Positions 40,552-51,535 of a stretch of 64,000 bases of DNA are shown one piece after another. Both the position numbers and the translations under genes were made by a program. The notes below the pieces were generated by a model. The model saw only the letters and a list, made by a program, of their open reading frames with translations, was not told where the DNA came from and made no database searches. This DNA comes from Planococcus sp. MB-3u-03 (GTDB lineage Bacteria; Bacillota; Bacilli; Bacillales_A; Planococcaceae). The stretch covers positions 1,469,501-1,533,500 of the forward strand of contig NZ_CP025135.1 of NCBI RefSeq assembly GCF_002833405.1, in the 5' to 3' direction. Positions within the stretch are counted from its first letter, which is position 1, and each line of letters starts with the position of its first letter.

Positions 40552-40628
40552 CGGAGGCTTTATTTCTCTATGCAGCAATTGCGACGGCAATTGCCGCACA
40601 AGCAGCACATGGCTCAGCTGATAAGCTT

Positions 40629-42821
40629 TTGCTCATGGTGCTGCTTTTTTGCTGGATGATATACCAGAAAGAAAGTAGAGTTTGGCTGGCAATCGTTCTA
40701 GCGGTTTCATTGATTTCCTTCATTAATATGGATGTCCGTGAGGTGCAAGGTCCCTTGTTAAGCGGAAGCTTTCAAGGGGCACTTGTTTTCGATGAACTAT
40801 CAATCGACGGAGACCGATTGTCAGGATTTGCATCTTTCGATTCCGGCCAAGTCATGTATGCTAGCTACCGGATCCGTTCGATTGAAGAACAGCAGCGATT
40901 GCAGGCATTGGGCCCATCAGCGACGCTACAAGTGGCGGGGACATACGAAGAGCCGAGAAAGCCTGCTCATCAATACGCGTTTGATATGCTGGGCTACCTG
41001 GAGCGCCACAATGCATCGGGCATGCTCGAGATTGAATCGCTCGAGACGGCAATATCAAACACAGGGTTCCGTGCGCGCTTGGCAGGTCAGCGCAGCGCTT
41101 TGATCGAACATATCGAGACCTCCTTTCCCGAGTCGTTGGCAGTAGAAGCCCAGGCGCTGCTGCTCGGGGATCGCAGCGGGATGGATGCTGAACAGGCCAG
41201 GATCCAGCGGACGCTCGGCATCACCCACCTTTTTGCGATTTCCGGGCTGCATGTCGGCATCGTCACCGGCATGATCTATTTTATTTTGCTGCGCTTGCGC
41301 GTCAGGAAAGAAAGCGCGGCTGTATTATTGCTGGTGTTGCTGCCTTTGTATGCAGTGTTGGCAGGAGCTGCGCCATCGGTTATGAGGGCTTGTGCCATGG
41401 TGGCTTTAGTTTTGGGCGCACGGCTTTTTCGGCTGCATGTATCCGTCATCCAAGCCTTATCGGCGAGCTTTATTTTGTTTTTATGGATGGATCCCGGCCT
41501 ATTGCAGGATATCGGCTTTCAATTGTCTTACGGGGCAAGTTTCGGGATCATCGCCTCGATGAAATTGATGGAAGGGGCTTCTTTCGTTAAAAGCGGCTTG
41601 ATTGTCACGGCAGTTTCCCAGCTATGCCTATATCCTCTTTTGCTATACCACTTTTTTGAAATCTCCTTATCCTCCTTTTTGGTAAATGCCATCTATGTCC
41701 CTTTGTTCACGCTGCTGATATTGCCAGCGAATTTCATTCCATTGGCTGCGACCTTTCTGCCGCTCGGCATCGATGCCATTCTTTTTGCGGCCTATGAGCC
41801 GCTGCGCAGCTGGATTGAAGGGCTGACTTCGTCTTTGGCGGGCTTGCCCCATCAAGTATGGACGCCGGGCAGGCCGTCTCTTGGCTGGTTGTTGTTCATG
41901 GCTGCCAGCGTGCTGCTATTTTTCGTCCAGGCGGAAAAACGCTTCCGCCTGCGTTTATTACTCATCCTGCTGATTCCGGCACTGCTGCTGACGATGAAAC
42001 CATTTATCGATCCTAGGCTCCATGTCAGTTTCATCGACGTCGGACAGGGCGACAGTGCGTTGATTGAGCTGCCTTATCGCAAGGCGGTGTATTTGATCGA
42101 TGCCGGGGGAGTGCTGCGCTTTGACAGTCAGCCATTCCAGGGAAAAAGCCGGCCGTTTGAAGTTGGGCGGCAAACGGTGGTGCCGTATCTGAAAGGGCGC
42201 GGCGTCTCCGGCGTTGATCTATTCATCTTGAGCCATCCGGATGCGGATCATGCTGAAGGCGCGGATGAGGTCTTTGAAGAACTGGCTGTGGAGCGCCTGC
42301 ATATTACGCCTGGCTCTGAAACGAATGCTTTGATGGCCGAGCTTGTGCCGTCTGCCCGTGAAGCCCGTGTGGAGTTGCCCAAGAGCGGTGCAGGTTGGCA
42401 AGTGGGCGAAACGCAATTCACCTATTTATCGCCGGATGATGAATTGTATGAAGGCAATGATGATTCATTGGTCTTGTTGATGGAGCACAAGGGGAAGCGA
42501 TTCCTCTTTACAGGTGATCTGGAAAGTGAAGGTGAGTCCGGGGTGGTTGAGCGCTACGGTGAACAATTAGCCGACCTGACTGTCCTGAAAGTCGGTCATC
42601 ACGGAAGCAAGACGTCGAGCTCACAACTTTTTCTGGAAGCCTTGCGTCCGCAAGTTTCGGTCGTCTCTGCAGGAATCGACAACCGCTACGGGCATCCGAG
42701 CCCAGAAGTGACAGGGCGGTTTAGTGAACTGCGTTTGCGGCTTCTGTCGACAGCCGAAAACGGGACCATCCGTATGACGATAGAAGACGGGAGTGTTTCT
42801 GCCGAGACCAGCCGAAAATAA
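40629..42821 (+). CDS. comEC: DNA internalization channel ComEC/Rec2 (start uncertain)
   Basis: Polytopic protein carrying single-stranded DNA across the membrane in transformation. The visible part is 730 residues. Competence domain with many membrane helices (about 180-470), including LGITHLFAISGLHVGIVTG. C-terminal metallo-beta-lactamase-like nuclease domain: HVSFIDVGQGDSALIELP, LSHPDADHAEG, VGHHGSKTSSS. The frame is open upstream into comEB and encodes plausible membrane sequence (FLYAAIATAIAAQAAHG) but offers no ATG, GTG or TTG there. The RBS GGAGG at 40553-40557 points to a start near 40570 that is out of frame. A base may be missing near the start. Confidence 0.9.
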   Translation: MLMVLLFCWMIYQKESRVWLAIVLAVSLISFINMDVREVQGPLLSGSFQGALVFDELSIDGDRLSGFASFDSGQVMYASYRIRSIEEQQRLQALGPSATLQVAGTYEEPRKPAHQYAFDMLGYLERHNASGMLEIESLETAISNTGFRARLAGQRSALIEHIETSFPESLAVEAQALLLGDRSGMDAEQARIQRTLGITHLFAISGLHVGIVTGMIYFILLRLRVRKESAAVLLLVLLPLYAVLAGAAPSVMRACAMVALVLGARLFRLHVSVIQALSASFILFLWMDPGLLQDIGFQLSYGASFGIIASMKLMEGASFVKSGLIVTAVSQLCLYPLLLYHFFEISLSSFLVNAIYVPLFTLLILPANFIPLAATFLPLGIDAILFAAYEPLRSWIEGLTSSLAGLPHQVWTPGRPSLGWLLFMAASVLLFFVQAEKRFRLRLLLILLIPALLLTMKPFIDPRLHVSFIDVGQGDSALIELPYRKAVYLIDAGGVLRFDSQPFQGKSRPFEVGRQTVVPYLKGRGVSGVDLFILSHPDADHAEGADEVFEELAVERLHITPGSETNALMAELVPSAREARVELPKSGAGWQVGETQFTYLSPDDELYEGNDDSLVLLMEHKGKRFLFTGDLESEGESGVVERYGEQLADLTVLKVGHHGSKTSSSQLFLEALRPQVSVVSAGIDNRYGHPSPEVTGRFSELRLRLLSTAENGTIRMTIEDGSVSAETSRK

Positions 42822-42854
42822 AAAAAGCCCCGGCGTAGGCCGGAGCTTTTTTTA
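42819..42854. terminator. Terminator between comEC and yqzM
   Basis: AAAAAGCCCCGGC with GCCGGAGCTTTTTTT around GTAG; it serves convergent genes. Confidence 0.88.
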
Positions 42855-42857
42855 TAA

Positions 42858-42993
42858 TCAGCGGGCTACGAATTGTACGACGCCAGCGATGATGAAAATA
42901 AGTGCGAAGAAACCAAAGGAAACGACGAAGCCCATCCCTGCATCGATGGCATCGTTGCGTTTGGACTGAACGTTCTGTTCAAATTCATTCATT
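42858..42993 (-). CDS. yqzM: YqzM family small membrane protein (one-base insertion in this sequence)
   Basis: 44-residue single-pass protein, short enough to be missed. Reading the minus strand from ATG 42993: MNEFEQNVQSK, then, after removing one base in the T4 run at 42960-42963, RNDAIDAGMGFVVSFGFFALIFIIAGVVQFVAR. The hydrophobic half spans one membrane helix. AGGAGGG sits eight bases upstream of the start. The place between comEC and holA is where yqzM lies in B. subtilis. A TATAAT on the minus strand (43017-43022) may be its promoter. Function unknown. The 136-base length is one more than a multiple of three. Confidence 0.82.
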
Positions 42994-43170
42994 GAAAATC
43001 CCTCCTAGTTGATTTTATTATAAGGGAACGATAACGAAAAATCCATATCGAACTAAACAATGTCCGCCGATTTTGGCCGACGTCACACAACTGTCAAAAG
43101 CGGACTTGTCCTGCGAGGCAGACCGATGCGGCGAAATCCGGTATAGTTAAGAGCAGAGGGAGTGAAACGT

Positions 43171-44198
43171 ATGATTACATCAATTTGGAAGTCGATACGC
43201 GCGGATAAAATCGATCCGGTTTACCTGATCGTCGGGACAGAGAGCTATTTCATCACCAAGACGATTGAATTGCTAAAAGCGCAAATGGCGGAAGCGGGGG
43301 AAACGGATGTCTCCAATTTCGACTTGGATGAAGTGCCGGTCGGCCATGTGCTGGAAGAAGCGGACACGATCCCATTTTTCAGCGACCGCAAGCTGATCAT
43401 CGCGCGCAATGCGTCGTTCCTGAAAGCAGCGGAGCGCGGGAAAGAGAAGATCAACCATGACCTCAAATCCTTGGAAGCGTGGCTCGAGAATCCACCGGCG
43501 ACGAGCGTGACGGTTTTCGTGGCACCATATGAAAATTGGACGAACGAAAAATCGTCAAGCTGATGAAAAGAATGTCGTGCTTATCGAAGCGAAGTCGCTG
43601 CAGCCGCATGAACTGGAAAGCTGGATTGCGCACGAGGCAAAATCCCATGGCAAGACGCTGGAACGGCAAAGTGCGCAAAGCTCATAGAAATGGCGGGCAC
43701 CAATTTAACTTTGCTCGCTTCGGAAATCGAAAAATGTCCTTATACCTCGGCTCGGAACAAGAAGAAATCTCACAAGCGCTCATCGAAGACATGACGGCAC
43801 GGACCCTCGAGCAGGATGCCTTCAAGATGCTGCAGGCTTATCTGGACGGAGACATCCAGACGGCGCTCAGCGTCTATTACGACTTGCTGCGGCAAAAGGA
43901 AGAGCCGGTCGCACTCGCCGCGCTGCTCGCGTCGCAGATCCGCTTCATGGTGCATGTCTATTATCTGCAGAAAAAAGGCTATCATGCGCAGCAAATCTCC
44001 AAACAGCTCAAGGCGCATCCTTACCGCGTCAAGCTATTGGTGGAAAAGCGCCGGCAGATTTCCGAGGCGCGCTTGCTTCAAGTGCTCGGCGATTTGGCGG
44101 ACATCGACCTGCAATTGAAAACCGTTTCCGGCAACCGGGAGCGGGTGGTGGAGTTCTTCCTCATGAAACGCGCCGGGCATGCGAAGAAATCCTCTTGA
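43171..44198 (+). CDS. holA: DNA polymerase III subunit delta (four frameshifts in this sequence)
   Basis: Clamp-loader subunit that opens the beta sliding clamp. ATG 43171 follows AGAGGGAGTG. The first frame (ITSIWKSIRADKIDPVYLIV) fails after 43530. Adding one A in each of four A runs, near 43533, 43567, 43678 and 43735, rebuilds a continuous protein: PYEKLDERKIVKLMKKNVVL, IEAKSLQPHELESW, AQKLIEMAGTNLTLLASEIE, KMSLYLGSEQEEISQ, and on to 44198. The C-terminal part (ALLASQIRFMVHVYYLQKKG, then KRRQISEARLLQVLGDLADID) is intact. With corrections the length is about 343 residues, normal for HolA. Confidence 0.93.
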
Positions 44199-44213
44199 AT
44201 ATGGAATCATCTA

Positions 44214-44258
44214 TCGAAAAAAAGCGCTGCCTGCTCTAACTGGCGGCGCTTTTGTTGT
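44214..44258 (+). terminator. Terminator after holA
   Basis: AAAAGCGCTGCC with GGCGGCGCTTTT around TGCTCTAACT. Confidence 0.8.
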
Positions 44259-44265
44259 TTTTCGC

Positions 44266-44305
44266 ACAGAAAAAAGCCGACCCAATATAGGGCCGGCTTT
44301 TTGAT
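44266..44305 (-). terminator. Terminator of rpsT
   Basis: AAAAAAGCCGACCC pairs with GGGCCGGCTTTTT; the A run is the U run on the minus strand. Confidence 0.85.
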
Positions 44306-44310
44306 GCGTT

Positions 44311-44559
44311 TTACGCTTTTTTCATGAGGCTTGATTTTCTACGGGCAGCAGTGTTTTTGTGGATCAAACCTTTAGAAGCTGCTTTCTCAACTTGTTTGAT
44401 TGCTGCTTTAAGGGAATCCCCTTTGTTTTCTTCATTATTGGCTACAGCTTTCTCAGCCTTTTTCACAGAAGAACGCATTGCAGTTTTAACAGATGAGTTC
44501 TGAGCATTTTTCGTATCGTTCGTGCGAACACGTTTGATTGCAGATTTAATGTTTGGCAT
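44311..44559 (-). CDS. rpsT: 30S ribosomal protein S20
   Basis: Primary 16S rRNA-binding protein. 82 residues, Ala/Lys-rich helical: PNIKSAIKRVRTNDTKNAQN at the start and HKNTAARRKSSLMKKA at the end. ATG 44559 follows AGGAGGTGAAAGAT; an upstream in-frame codon at 44568 would add MKD and overlap the ribosome binding site. It lies antisense between holA and lepA, as in B. subtilis. Confidence 0.97.
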   Translation of the reverse strand: MPNIKSAIKRVRTNDTKNAQNSSVKTAMRSSVKKAEKAVANNEENKGDSLKAAIKQVEKAASKGLIHKNTAARRKSSLMKKA

Positions 44560-44716
44560 ATCTTTCACCTCCTAGACAATTTGAGCGGCAGGCACAAGCC
44601 CTTGCTCTTCAGTGTCTCTATACAACAAAAGTTATTTTATCAAATCGGCTGGCCGAATGCAATAGTTACGTGGAAAGAAGTTTCCCTTGACACTAAAAGC
44701 TTTATGCGGTGATTCA

Positions 44717-44745
44717 TTGCCCATTACCCGCTTGACTGCTATAAT
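44717..44745 (+). promoter_or_regulatory. Putative promoter of lepA
   Basis: TTGCCC (44717-44722), 17 bases, TATAAT (44740-44745). Confidence 0.55.
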
Positions 44746-44774
44746 TCAAAGTAGTTTATATGGGAGTGAAGAAA

Positions 44775-46604
44775 ATGGACCAAGAACAGAGATTAGCGAG
44801 ACAACAGAAGATCCGCAACTTTTCCATCATCGCACACATCGATCATGGAAAATCGACGCTGGCCGACCGCATTTTGGAAAGAACCAATGCACTGACAGCA
44901 CGCGAAATGAAATCCCAATTGCTCGACTCCATGGATTTGGAGCGTGAGCGGGGAATCACCATCAAATTGAACGCCGTCCAGCTCAATTATACAGCAAAAG
45001 ACGGAGAAACATACATTATGCACTTGATCGACACCCCGGGCCACGTCGATTTCACGTACGAAGTGTCAAGAAGCCTCGCAGCATGTGAAGGCGCCGTACT
45101 GGTCGTCGATGCGGCACAAGGCATTGAAGCGCAGACGCTTGCCAATGTCTATTTGGCGCTCGATAACGATCTCGAGATTCTTCCGGTCATCAATAAAATC
45201 GATTTGCCTGCAGCCGACCCTGAGCGCGTGCGCCAGGAAGTCGAGGACGTTATCGGCCTTGATGCGTCTGAAGCAGTGCTGGCTTCCGCAAAAGCGGGAA
45301 TCGGCATCGAAGAGATCCTTGAGCAGATCGTCGAAAAAGTTCCGCCGCCGACAGGCGACCCATCAGCACCGCTCAAAGCGATGATTTTCGATTCTTTGTA
45401 TGATCCATATCGCGGCGTTGTCGCTTATATCCGAATCATGGAAGGCACAGTCAAGCCAGGCGACAAGATCAAGATGATGGCGAGCGGCAAAGAGTTCGAT
45501 GTCGTCGAAGCAGGCGTCTTCACGCCGAAAGTGACATTGCGCGACGAATTGACCGTCGGCGATGTTGGCTTCCTGACAGCTTCCATTAAAAATGTCTCAG
45601 ATTCCCGCGTCGGGGATACGATCACGCTTGCGGAAAACCCGGCACAACAAGCATTGCCTGGCTACCGCCGCTTGAACCCGATGGTTTACTGCGGGATGTA
45701 CCCGATTGATACATCGAAATACAATGATTTGCGCGATGCTCTGGAAAAATTGGAACTGAACGATGCGGCATTGCAATTCGAACCTGAATCCTCTCAAGCG
45801 CTTGGCTTCGGCTACCGCTGCGGATTCCTTGGCCTATTGCATATGGAAATCATCCAGGAACGCATCGAACGTGAATTCAATATCGACTTGATCACGACGG
45901 CACCAAGTGTTATCTACCACGTCCACATGACGGACGGGGAAGTTCTTAATATCGATAACCCGGCGATGATGCCGGACCCGCAAAAGATTGAATACGTCGA
46001 AGAGCCATACGTCAAAGCGACTGTCATGGTCCCGAACGATTTCGTCGGCGCCGTCATGGAAATCTGCCAGCAGAAGCGCGGCAATTTCATGACCATGGAT
46101 TACCTCGACAACTCACGTGTCAGCATCATTTACGAATTGCCGCTCGCTGAGATTGTCTATGATTTCTTCGACCAATTGAAATCGGGCACCAAAGGCTATG
46201 CCTCGTTCGATTATGAATTGATCGGCTATAAGGATTCCAAATTGGTGAAAATGGACATTCTCCTGAATGCAGAGAAAGTCGATGCCTTGAGCTTTATCGT
46301 CCATAGGGATTTTGCGTACGAGCGCGGGAAAATCATTGTCGACAAATTGAAGACATTGATTCCCCGCCAGCAGTTTGAAGTTCCAATCCAAGCCGCAATC
46401 GGCCAGAAGATCGTTGCCCGCCAAACCATCAGCGCCATCCGGAAAAACGTCCTCGCGAAATGCTACGGCGGCGATATTTCCCGGAAGCGTAAATTGTTGG
46501 ACAAGCAGAAAGAAGGGAAAAAGCGGATGAAGCAAGTAGGCTCCGTGGAAGTCCCGCAAGAAGCATTTATGGCTGTTCTCAAAATGGATGACCAATCCAA
46601 ATAA
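44775..46604 (+). CDS. lepA: Elongation factor 4 (LepA)
   Basis: Translational GTPase implicated in back-translocation and ribosome assembly. 609 residues. G1 [19 protein letters not shown]2 region [14 protein letters not shown]3 [13 protein letters not shown]4 [14 protein letters not shown]. The LepA-specific C-terminal domain ends [23 protein letters not shown] 44775 (GGGAGTG upstream) matches family starts; ATG 44760 would add five residues and overlap that site. Confidence 0.97.
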   Translation: MDQEQRLARQQKIRNFSIIAHIDHGKSTLADRILERTNALTAREMKSQLLDSMDLERERGITIKLNAVQLNYTAKDGETYIMHLIDTPGHVDFTYEVSRSLAACEGAVLVVDAAQGIEAQTLANVYLALDNDLEILPVINKIDLPAADPERVRQEVEDVIGLDASEAVLASAKAGIGIEEILEQIVEKVPPPTGDPSAPLKAMIFDSLYDPYRGVVAYIRIMEGTVKPGDKIKMMASGKEFDVVEAGVFTPKVTLRDELTVGDVGFLTASIKNVSDSRVGDTITLAENPAQQALPGYRRLNPMVYCGMYPIDTSKYNDLRDALEKLELNDAALQFEPESSQALGFGYRCGFLGLLHMEIIQERIEREFNIDLITTAPSVIYHVHMTDGEVLNIDNPAMMPDPQKIEYVEEPYVKATVMVPNDFVGAVMEICQQKRGNFMTMDYLDNSRVSIIYELPLAEIVYDFFDQLKSGTKGYASFDYELIGYKDSKLVKMDILLNAEKVDALSFIVHRDFAYERGKIIVDKLKTLIPRQQFEVPIQAAIGQKIVARQTISAIRKNVLAKCYGGDISRKRKLLDKQKEGKKRMKQVGSVEVPQEAFMAVLKMDDQSK

Positions 46605-46608
46605 ACGA

Positions 46609-46642
46609 AAAAAAGGAGGCGGTTTTTCTGCCTCCTTTTCCT
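46609..46642 (+). terminator. Terminator after lepA
   Basis: AAAAAGGAGGC with GCCTCCTTTT around GGTTTTTCT. Confidence 0.85.
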
Positions 46643-46662
46643 ATTAGAAAGAAGGATTTTTT

Positions 46663-47802
46663 ATGGTAAAAGGCATGTATATCCATATCCCATTCTGCCA
46701 TCAGATTTGTTTTTACTGTGATTTCAATAAAGTGTTCTTCAAAGACCAGCCAGTGGACGCCTATATCGAATCGATCGGCAAGGAATTGGCGCTGTGGAAG
46801 CAAGAAGGCGCGCTGGACCATCCGCTTGAGACGGTTTTTCTCGGCGGCGGGACACCGACTGCCCTGACGCCTCAGCAGCTCGGGCGCTTGCTTGAGTTGA
46901 TCCATCAATACGTTCCGATGGCTGAAGGCTTCGAATGGAGCTCTGAGGCGAATCCGGATGAATTGACGCGCGAGAAAATGGAAGTGCTGTATAAAGGCGG
47001 CGTCAACCGCCTAAGCATGGGCGTCCAGACTTTCGACCAGGATTTATTGAAGCGGCTCGGGCGTACACACGCCAATGACGATGTGCTGCGTGCCGTTGAA
47101 ACCGCCCGGGAAGTCGGGTTTTCGAATATCAGCTTTGACTTGATGTACGGGCTGCCCGGACAGACAATGGCGCAATGGGACGAAACGCTTGAACGGGCAT
47201 TTGCATTCGGCATGCCGCATTTCTCTGCGTACTCGTTGATCATCGAACCGAAAACGGTGTTCTACAACTTGATGGTCAAGGGCAAGCTCAATACGGTCAC
47301 GGAAGATTTAGAAGGCGATATGTATGAGCGCCTCATGGAGGAAATGGAAAAGCATGGCTTGCATCAATATGAAATTTCCAATTTCGCAAAGCCTGGCCAT
47401 GAATCCCGCCACAATCTCCTGTACTGGGACAATGAAGAATACATCGGTGTCGGCGCCGGCGCTCACGGCTATGTGAACGGCGTCCGCTATTCCAATCACG
47501 GGCCATTGAAAAAATACATGGAGCCGTTGGAATCAGGGGAACGGCCGGTGCTTGACGCGACACCAGTTAGCACCAAGGCGCAGATGGAAGAAGAGATGTT
47601 CCTTGGCCTTCGCAAAACGGCCGGTGTCGACATCGCCCATTTTGAAGAGAAGTTCGGCGCGCCACTGGAAAAAGTGTACGGCGAGATTCTCCGAAATGAA
47701 ACAACGAAAGGCAATTTGGCGGTCGAACAGGGCCATGTCAAATTGACGCATAAAGGCCGATTCGTCGGCAATGAAGTTTTCGAGCAATTTTTGCTTTCCT
47801 AG
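46663..47802 (+). CDS. hemW: Radical SAM heme chaperone HemW
   Basis: Radical SAM protein that binds heme and delivers it to respiratory proteins; formerly called oxygen-independent coproporphyrinogen III oxidase. 379 residues. The cluster motif IPFCHQICFYCDFNKVF has CxxxCxxC with a following Asn, typical of HemW and not HemN, which has CxxxCxxCGC. Later motif GLPGQTMAQWDETL. It follows lepA by about 60 bases past a terminator. Confidence 0.94.
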   Translation: MVKGMYIHIPFCHQICFYCDFNKVFFKDQPVDAYIESIGKELALWKQEGALDHPLETVFLGGGTPTALTPQQLGRLLELIHQYVPMAEGFEWSSEANPDELTREKMEVLYKGGVNRLSMGVQTFDQDLLKRLGRTHANDDVLRAVETAREVGFSNISFDLMYGLPGQTMAQWDETLERAFAFGMPHFSAYSLIIEPKTVFYNLMVKGKLNTVTEDLEGDMYERLMEEMEKHGLHQYEISNFAKPGHESRHNLLYWDNEEYIGVGAGAHGYVNGVRYSNHGPLKKYMEPLESGERPVLDATPVSTKAQMEEEMFLGLRKTAGVDIAHFEEKFGAPLEKVYGEILRNETTKGNLAVEQGHVKLTHKGRFVGNEVFEQFLLS

Positions 47803-47813
47803 AAGCGCATCCG

Positions 47814-47842
47814 TTGACAAGCAAAAAAAGATTTGGTAATTT
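47814..47842 (+). promoter_or_regulatory. Promoter of the hrcA heat-shock operon
   Basis: TTGACA (47814-47819), 17 bases, TAATTT (47837-47842), immediately before the CIRCE operator. Confidence 0.65.
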
Positions 47843-47852
47843 TAGTGTAGTC

Positions 47853-47879
47853 TTAGCACTCGAACTCATAGAGTGCTAA
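47853..47879 (+). promoter_or_regulatory. CIRCE operator (HrcA binding site)
   Basis: TTAGCACTC-N9-GAGTGCTAA, a perfect match to the CIRCE inverted repeat, lying between the promoter and hrcA. HrcA represses here, with GroEL as co-sensor. Confidence 0.97.
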
Positions 47880-47893
47880 CAGAGGTGATGATC

Positions 47894-48925
47894 ATGTTAA
47901 CAGAACGGCAGCTGCTCATTTTGAAAGTGACAGTCGATGATTACATCCAATCAGCGCAGCCGGTAGGATCGAACCAACTAGCTAAAAAGCCGGGCATCAC
48001 TTCCAGTTCGGCGACCATTCGCAATGAATTGGCTGAGCTCGAAGGCCAGGGCTACCTCGAAAAGACTCACACATCCTCGGGCCGGATTCCGTCTCAAAAA
48101 GGCTACCGCTATTATGTGGACCATTTGCTGACGCCGAATCCTATGCCGCAACAGGACATTGTCCAGCTTCGTTCGGTTTTCGAGGAAAAAGTGACCGAAA
48201 CCGAGGAAATCATCAAACGTTCGGCTGGCATCCTGTCCGAATTGACGAATTACACGTCGATTCTTCTCGGGCCGGATATCCGCAAACACGTCGTCAAGAA
48301 ATTGTCGATCGTGCCCTTGTCCCCGGGAATGGCGGTGGCGATCATCGTTACCGACTCAGGCCACGTGGAAAATCGGGTATTCTCCATCCCGCCGGATTTG
48401 GATCCATCCGACATCGAAAAGATGGTCAATATCTTGAACGAGCGGCTCATCGGCGTCTCGCTGCATGATTTGCACAAACGCCTCGAGCAGGAAACGCTCG
48501 CTCTCTTGCGCCAGCATATCGAACGCTACGGGGAATTGTTCCGTACGTTCCAGCAGGCATTGCTGCTTCCGCGCTCGGATAATGTGTATTATGGAGGCAA
48601 GCTGAATATTTTGAAGCAGCCGGATTTCCATGATATCCAAAAAATCCGTGAGTTGATGGATGTGATAGAAGAAGGGAAGCACATTCCTGAAATCCTGCCG
48701 ATCGGCGCTCAAGGGCTTCAAATCCGCATCGGTTCGGAAAATGCACTGGCGGCCATGGAAGATTGCTCGGTTATCACGGTATCTTATGATATCGGGGATG
48801 AGCAGATGGGCTCCATCGCAATTGTCGGGCCGAAAAGAATGGATTACCGCCGGATCGTCTCGTTGCTTGATTATGTAAGCGGCGATTTATCGAAAGAGCT
48901 GACACGGCTGTTTCAAGGAAAGTGA
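47894..48925 (+). CDS. hrcA: Heat-inducible transcription repressor HrcA
   Basis: Repressor of the dnaK and groE operons, binding CIRCE. 343 residues. The winged-helix part has LTERQLLILKVTVDDYIQSA and SSATIRNELAELEGQGYLEK. The dimer region near THTSSGRIPSQKGYRYYVD is conserved. ATG 47894 is seven bases after AGAGGTG; ATG 47888 would put the RBS too close. First gene of the operon and autoregulated through the CIRCE upstream. Confidence 0.96.
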   Translation: MLTERQLLILKVTVDDYIQSAQPVGSNQLAKKPGITSSSATIRNELAELEGQGYLEKTHTSSGRIPSQKGYRYYVDHLLTPNPMPQQDIVQLRSVFEEKVTETEEIIKRSAGILSELTNYTSILLGPDIRKHVVKKLSIVPLSPGMAVAIIVTDSGHVENRVFSIPPDLDPSDIEKMVNILNERLIGVSLHDLHKRLEQETLALLRQHIERYGELFRTFQQALLLPRSDNVYYGGKLNILKQPDFHDIQKIRELMDVIEEGKHIPEILPIGAQGLQIRIGSENALAAMEDCSVITVSYDIGDEQMGSIAIVGPKRMDYRRIVSLLDYVSGDLSKELTRLFQGK

Positions 48926-48944
48926 ACCAAAGGAGGCACATATT

Positions 48945-49550
48945 TTGTCGAATGAAAAAGAAACGTTCAAACAACAAGACCTAGAGCAGGATACTGCACA
49001 ACAAGAAGCGCACGATGCTGTGGATGAAACAACAGCAACCACTGAAGGAACAGAGCCCGGCACGGTCGAATCGTCCGATCAGGCACAGACGGAAGCGCCG
49101 GTAGATGAGAAAGCCGAACTTCAAGCACAGCTTGAAGAAGAGCAGAACAAATACTTGCGTCTTTTGGCAGATTATGACAATTTCAAGCGACGCACCAAAA
49201 AAGACCAGGAATTGGCAAAGCAATTCCGTTCCCAATCATTGTTGACGGATCTTTTGCCAGTCATGGATAATTTTGACCGTGCGCTTGCTGTTGAAGTGAA
49301 AAGCGAAGAATCCGCCTCTCTTTTGAAGGGCCTCGAAATGGTCAAGAAATCCTTGGCTGACGCTGTAGCGGCGGAAGGCTTGGAAGAGATCAAATCAGTC
49401 GGCGAACCATTCGACCCTCATTTCCATCAGGCAGTCATGCAGGAAAGCGATGCAGACAGCGAACCGGGAACGGTGTTACAGGAGCTTCAAAAGGGGTATA
49501 CCCTGAATGGCAGAGTGCTCCGCCCGGCAATGGTAAAAGTGAACGAATAA
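48945..49550 (+). CDS. grpE: Nucleotide exchange factor GrpE
   Basis: Releases ADP from DnaK. 201 residues. The acidic low-complexity N-terminus (about 1-60) leads into a long coiled coil (ELQAQLEEEQNKYLRLLADY), then the beta domain (LEEIKSVGEPFDPHFHQAVM). The TTG start is supported by AAAGGAGGC upstream. Second gene of the operon. Confidence 0.95.
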   Translation: MSNEKETFKQQDLEQDTAQQEAHDAVDETTATTEGTEPGTVESSDQAQTEAPVDEKAELQAQLEEEQNKYLRLLADYDNFKRRTKKDQELAKQFRSQSLLTDLLPVMDNFDRALAVEVKSEESASLLKGLEMVKKSLADAVAAEGLEEIKSVGEPFDPHFHQAVMQESDADSEPGTVLQELQKGYTLNGRVLRPAMVKVNE

Positions 49551-49589
49551 CTGAAACTCAAGAATCTAATGTTAATGGAGGAATTTTAA

Positions 49590-51419
<1,830 letters not shown>

Positions 51420-51433
51420 GATATGCAAGGCCG

Positions 51434-51469
51434 AAAAAGTCAAAGCAAAGCAACTGCTTTGGCTTTTTC
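51434..51469 (+). terminator. Hairpin between dnaK and dnaJ
   Basis: AAAAAGTCAAAGCA with TGCTTTGGCTTTTT (one bulge). It may partly terminate transcription and lower dnaJ relative to dnaK. Confidence 0.75.
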
Positions 51470-51535
51470 AATGTCTTTGCAAGCGTAATTTAAACCGTGT
51501 ACAATTACAGTTGACTGCAAGAGGGAGAGTGACCT

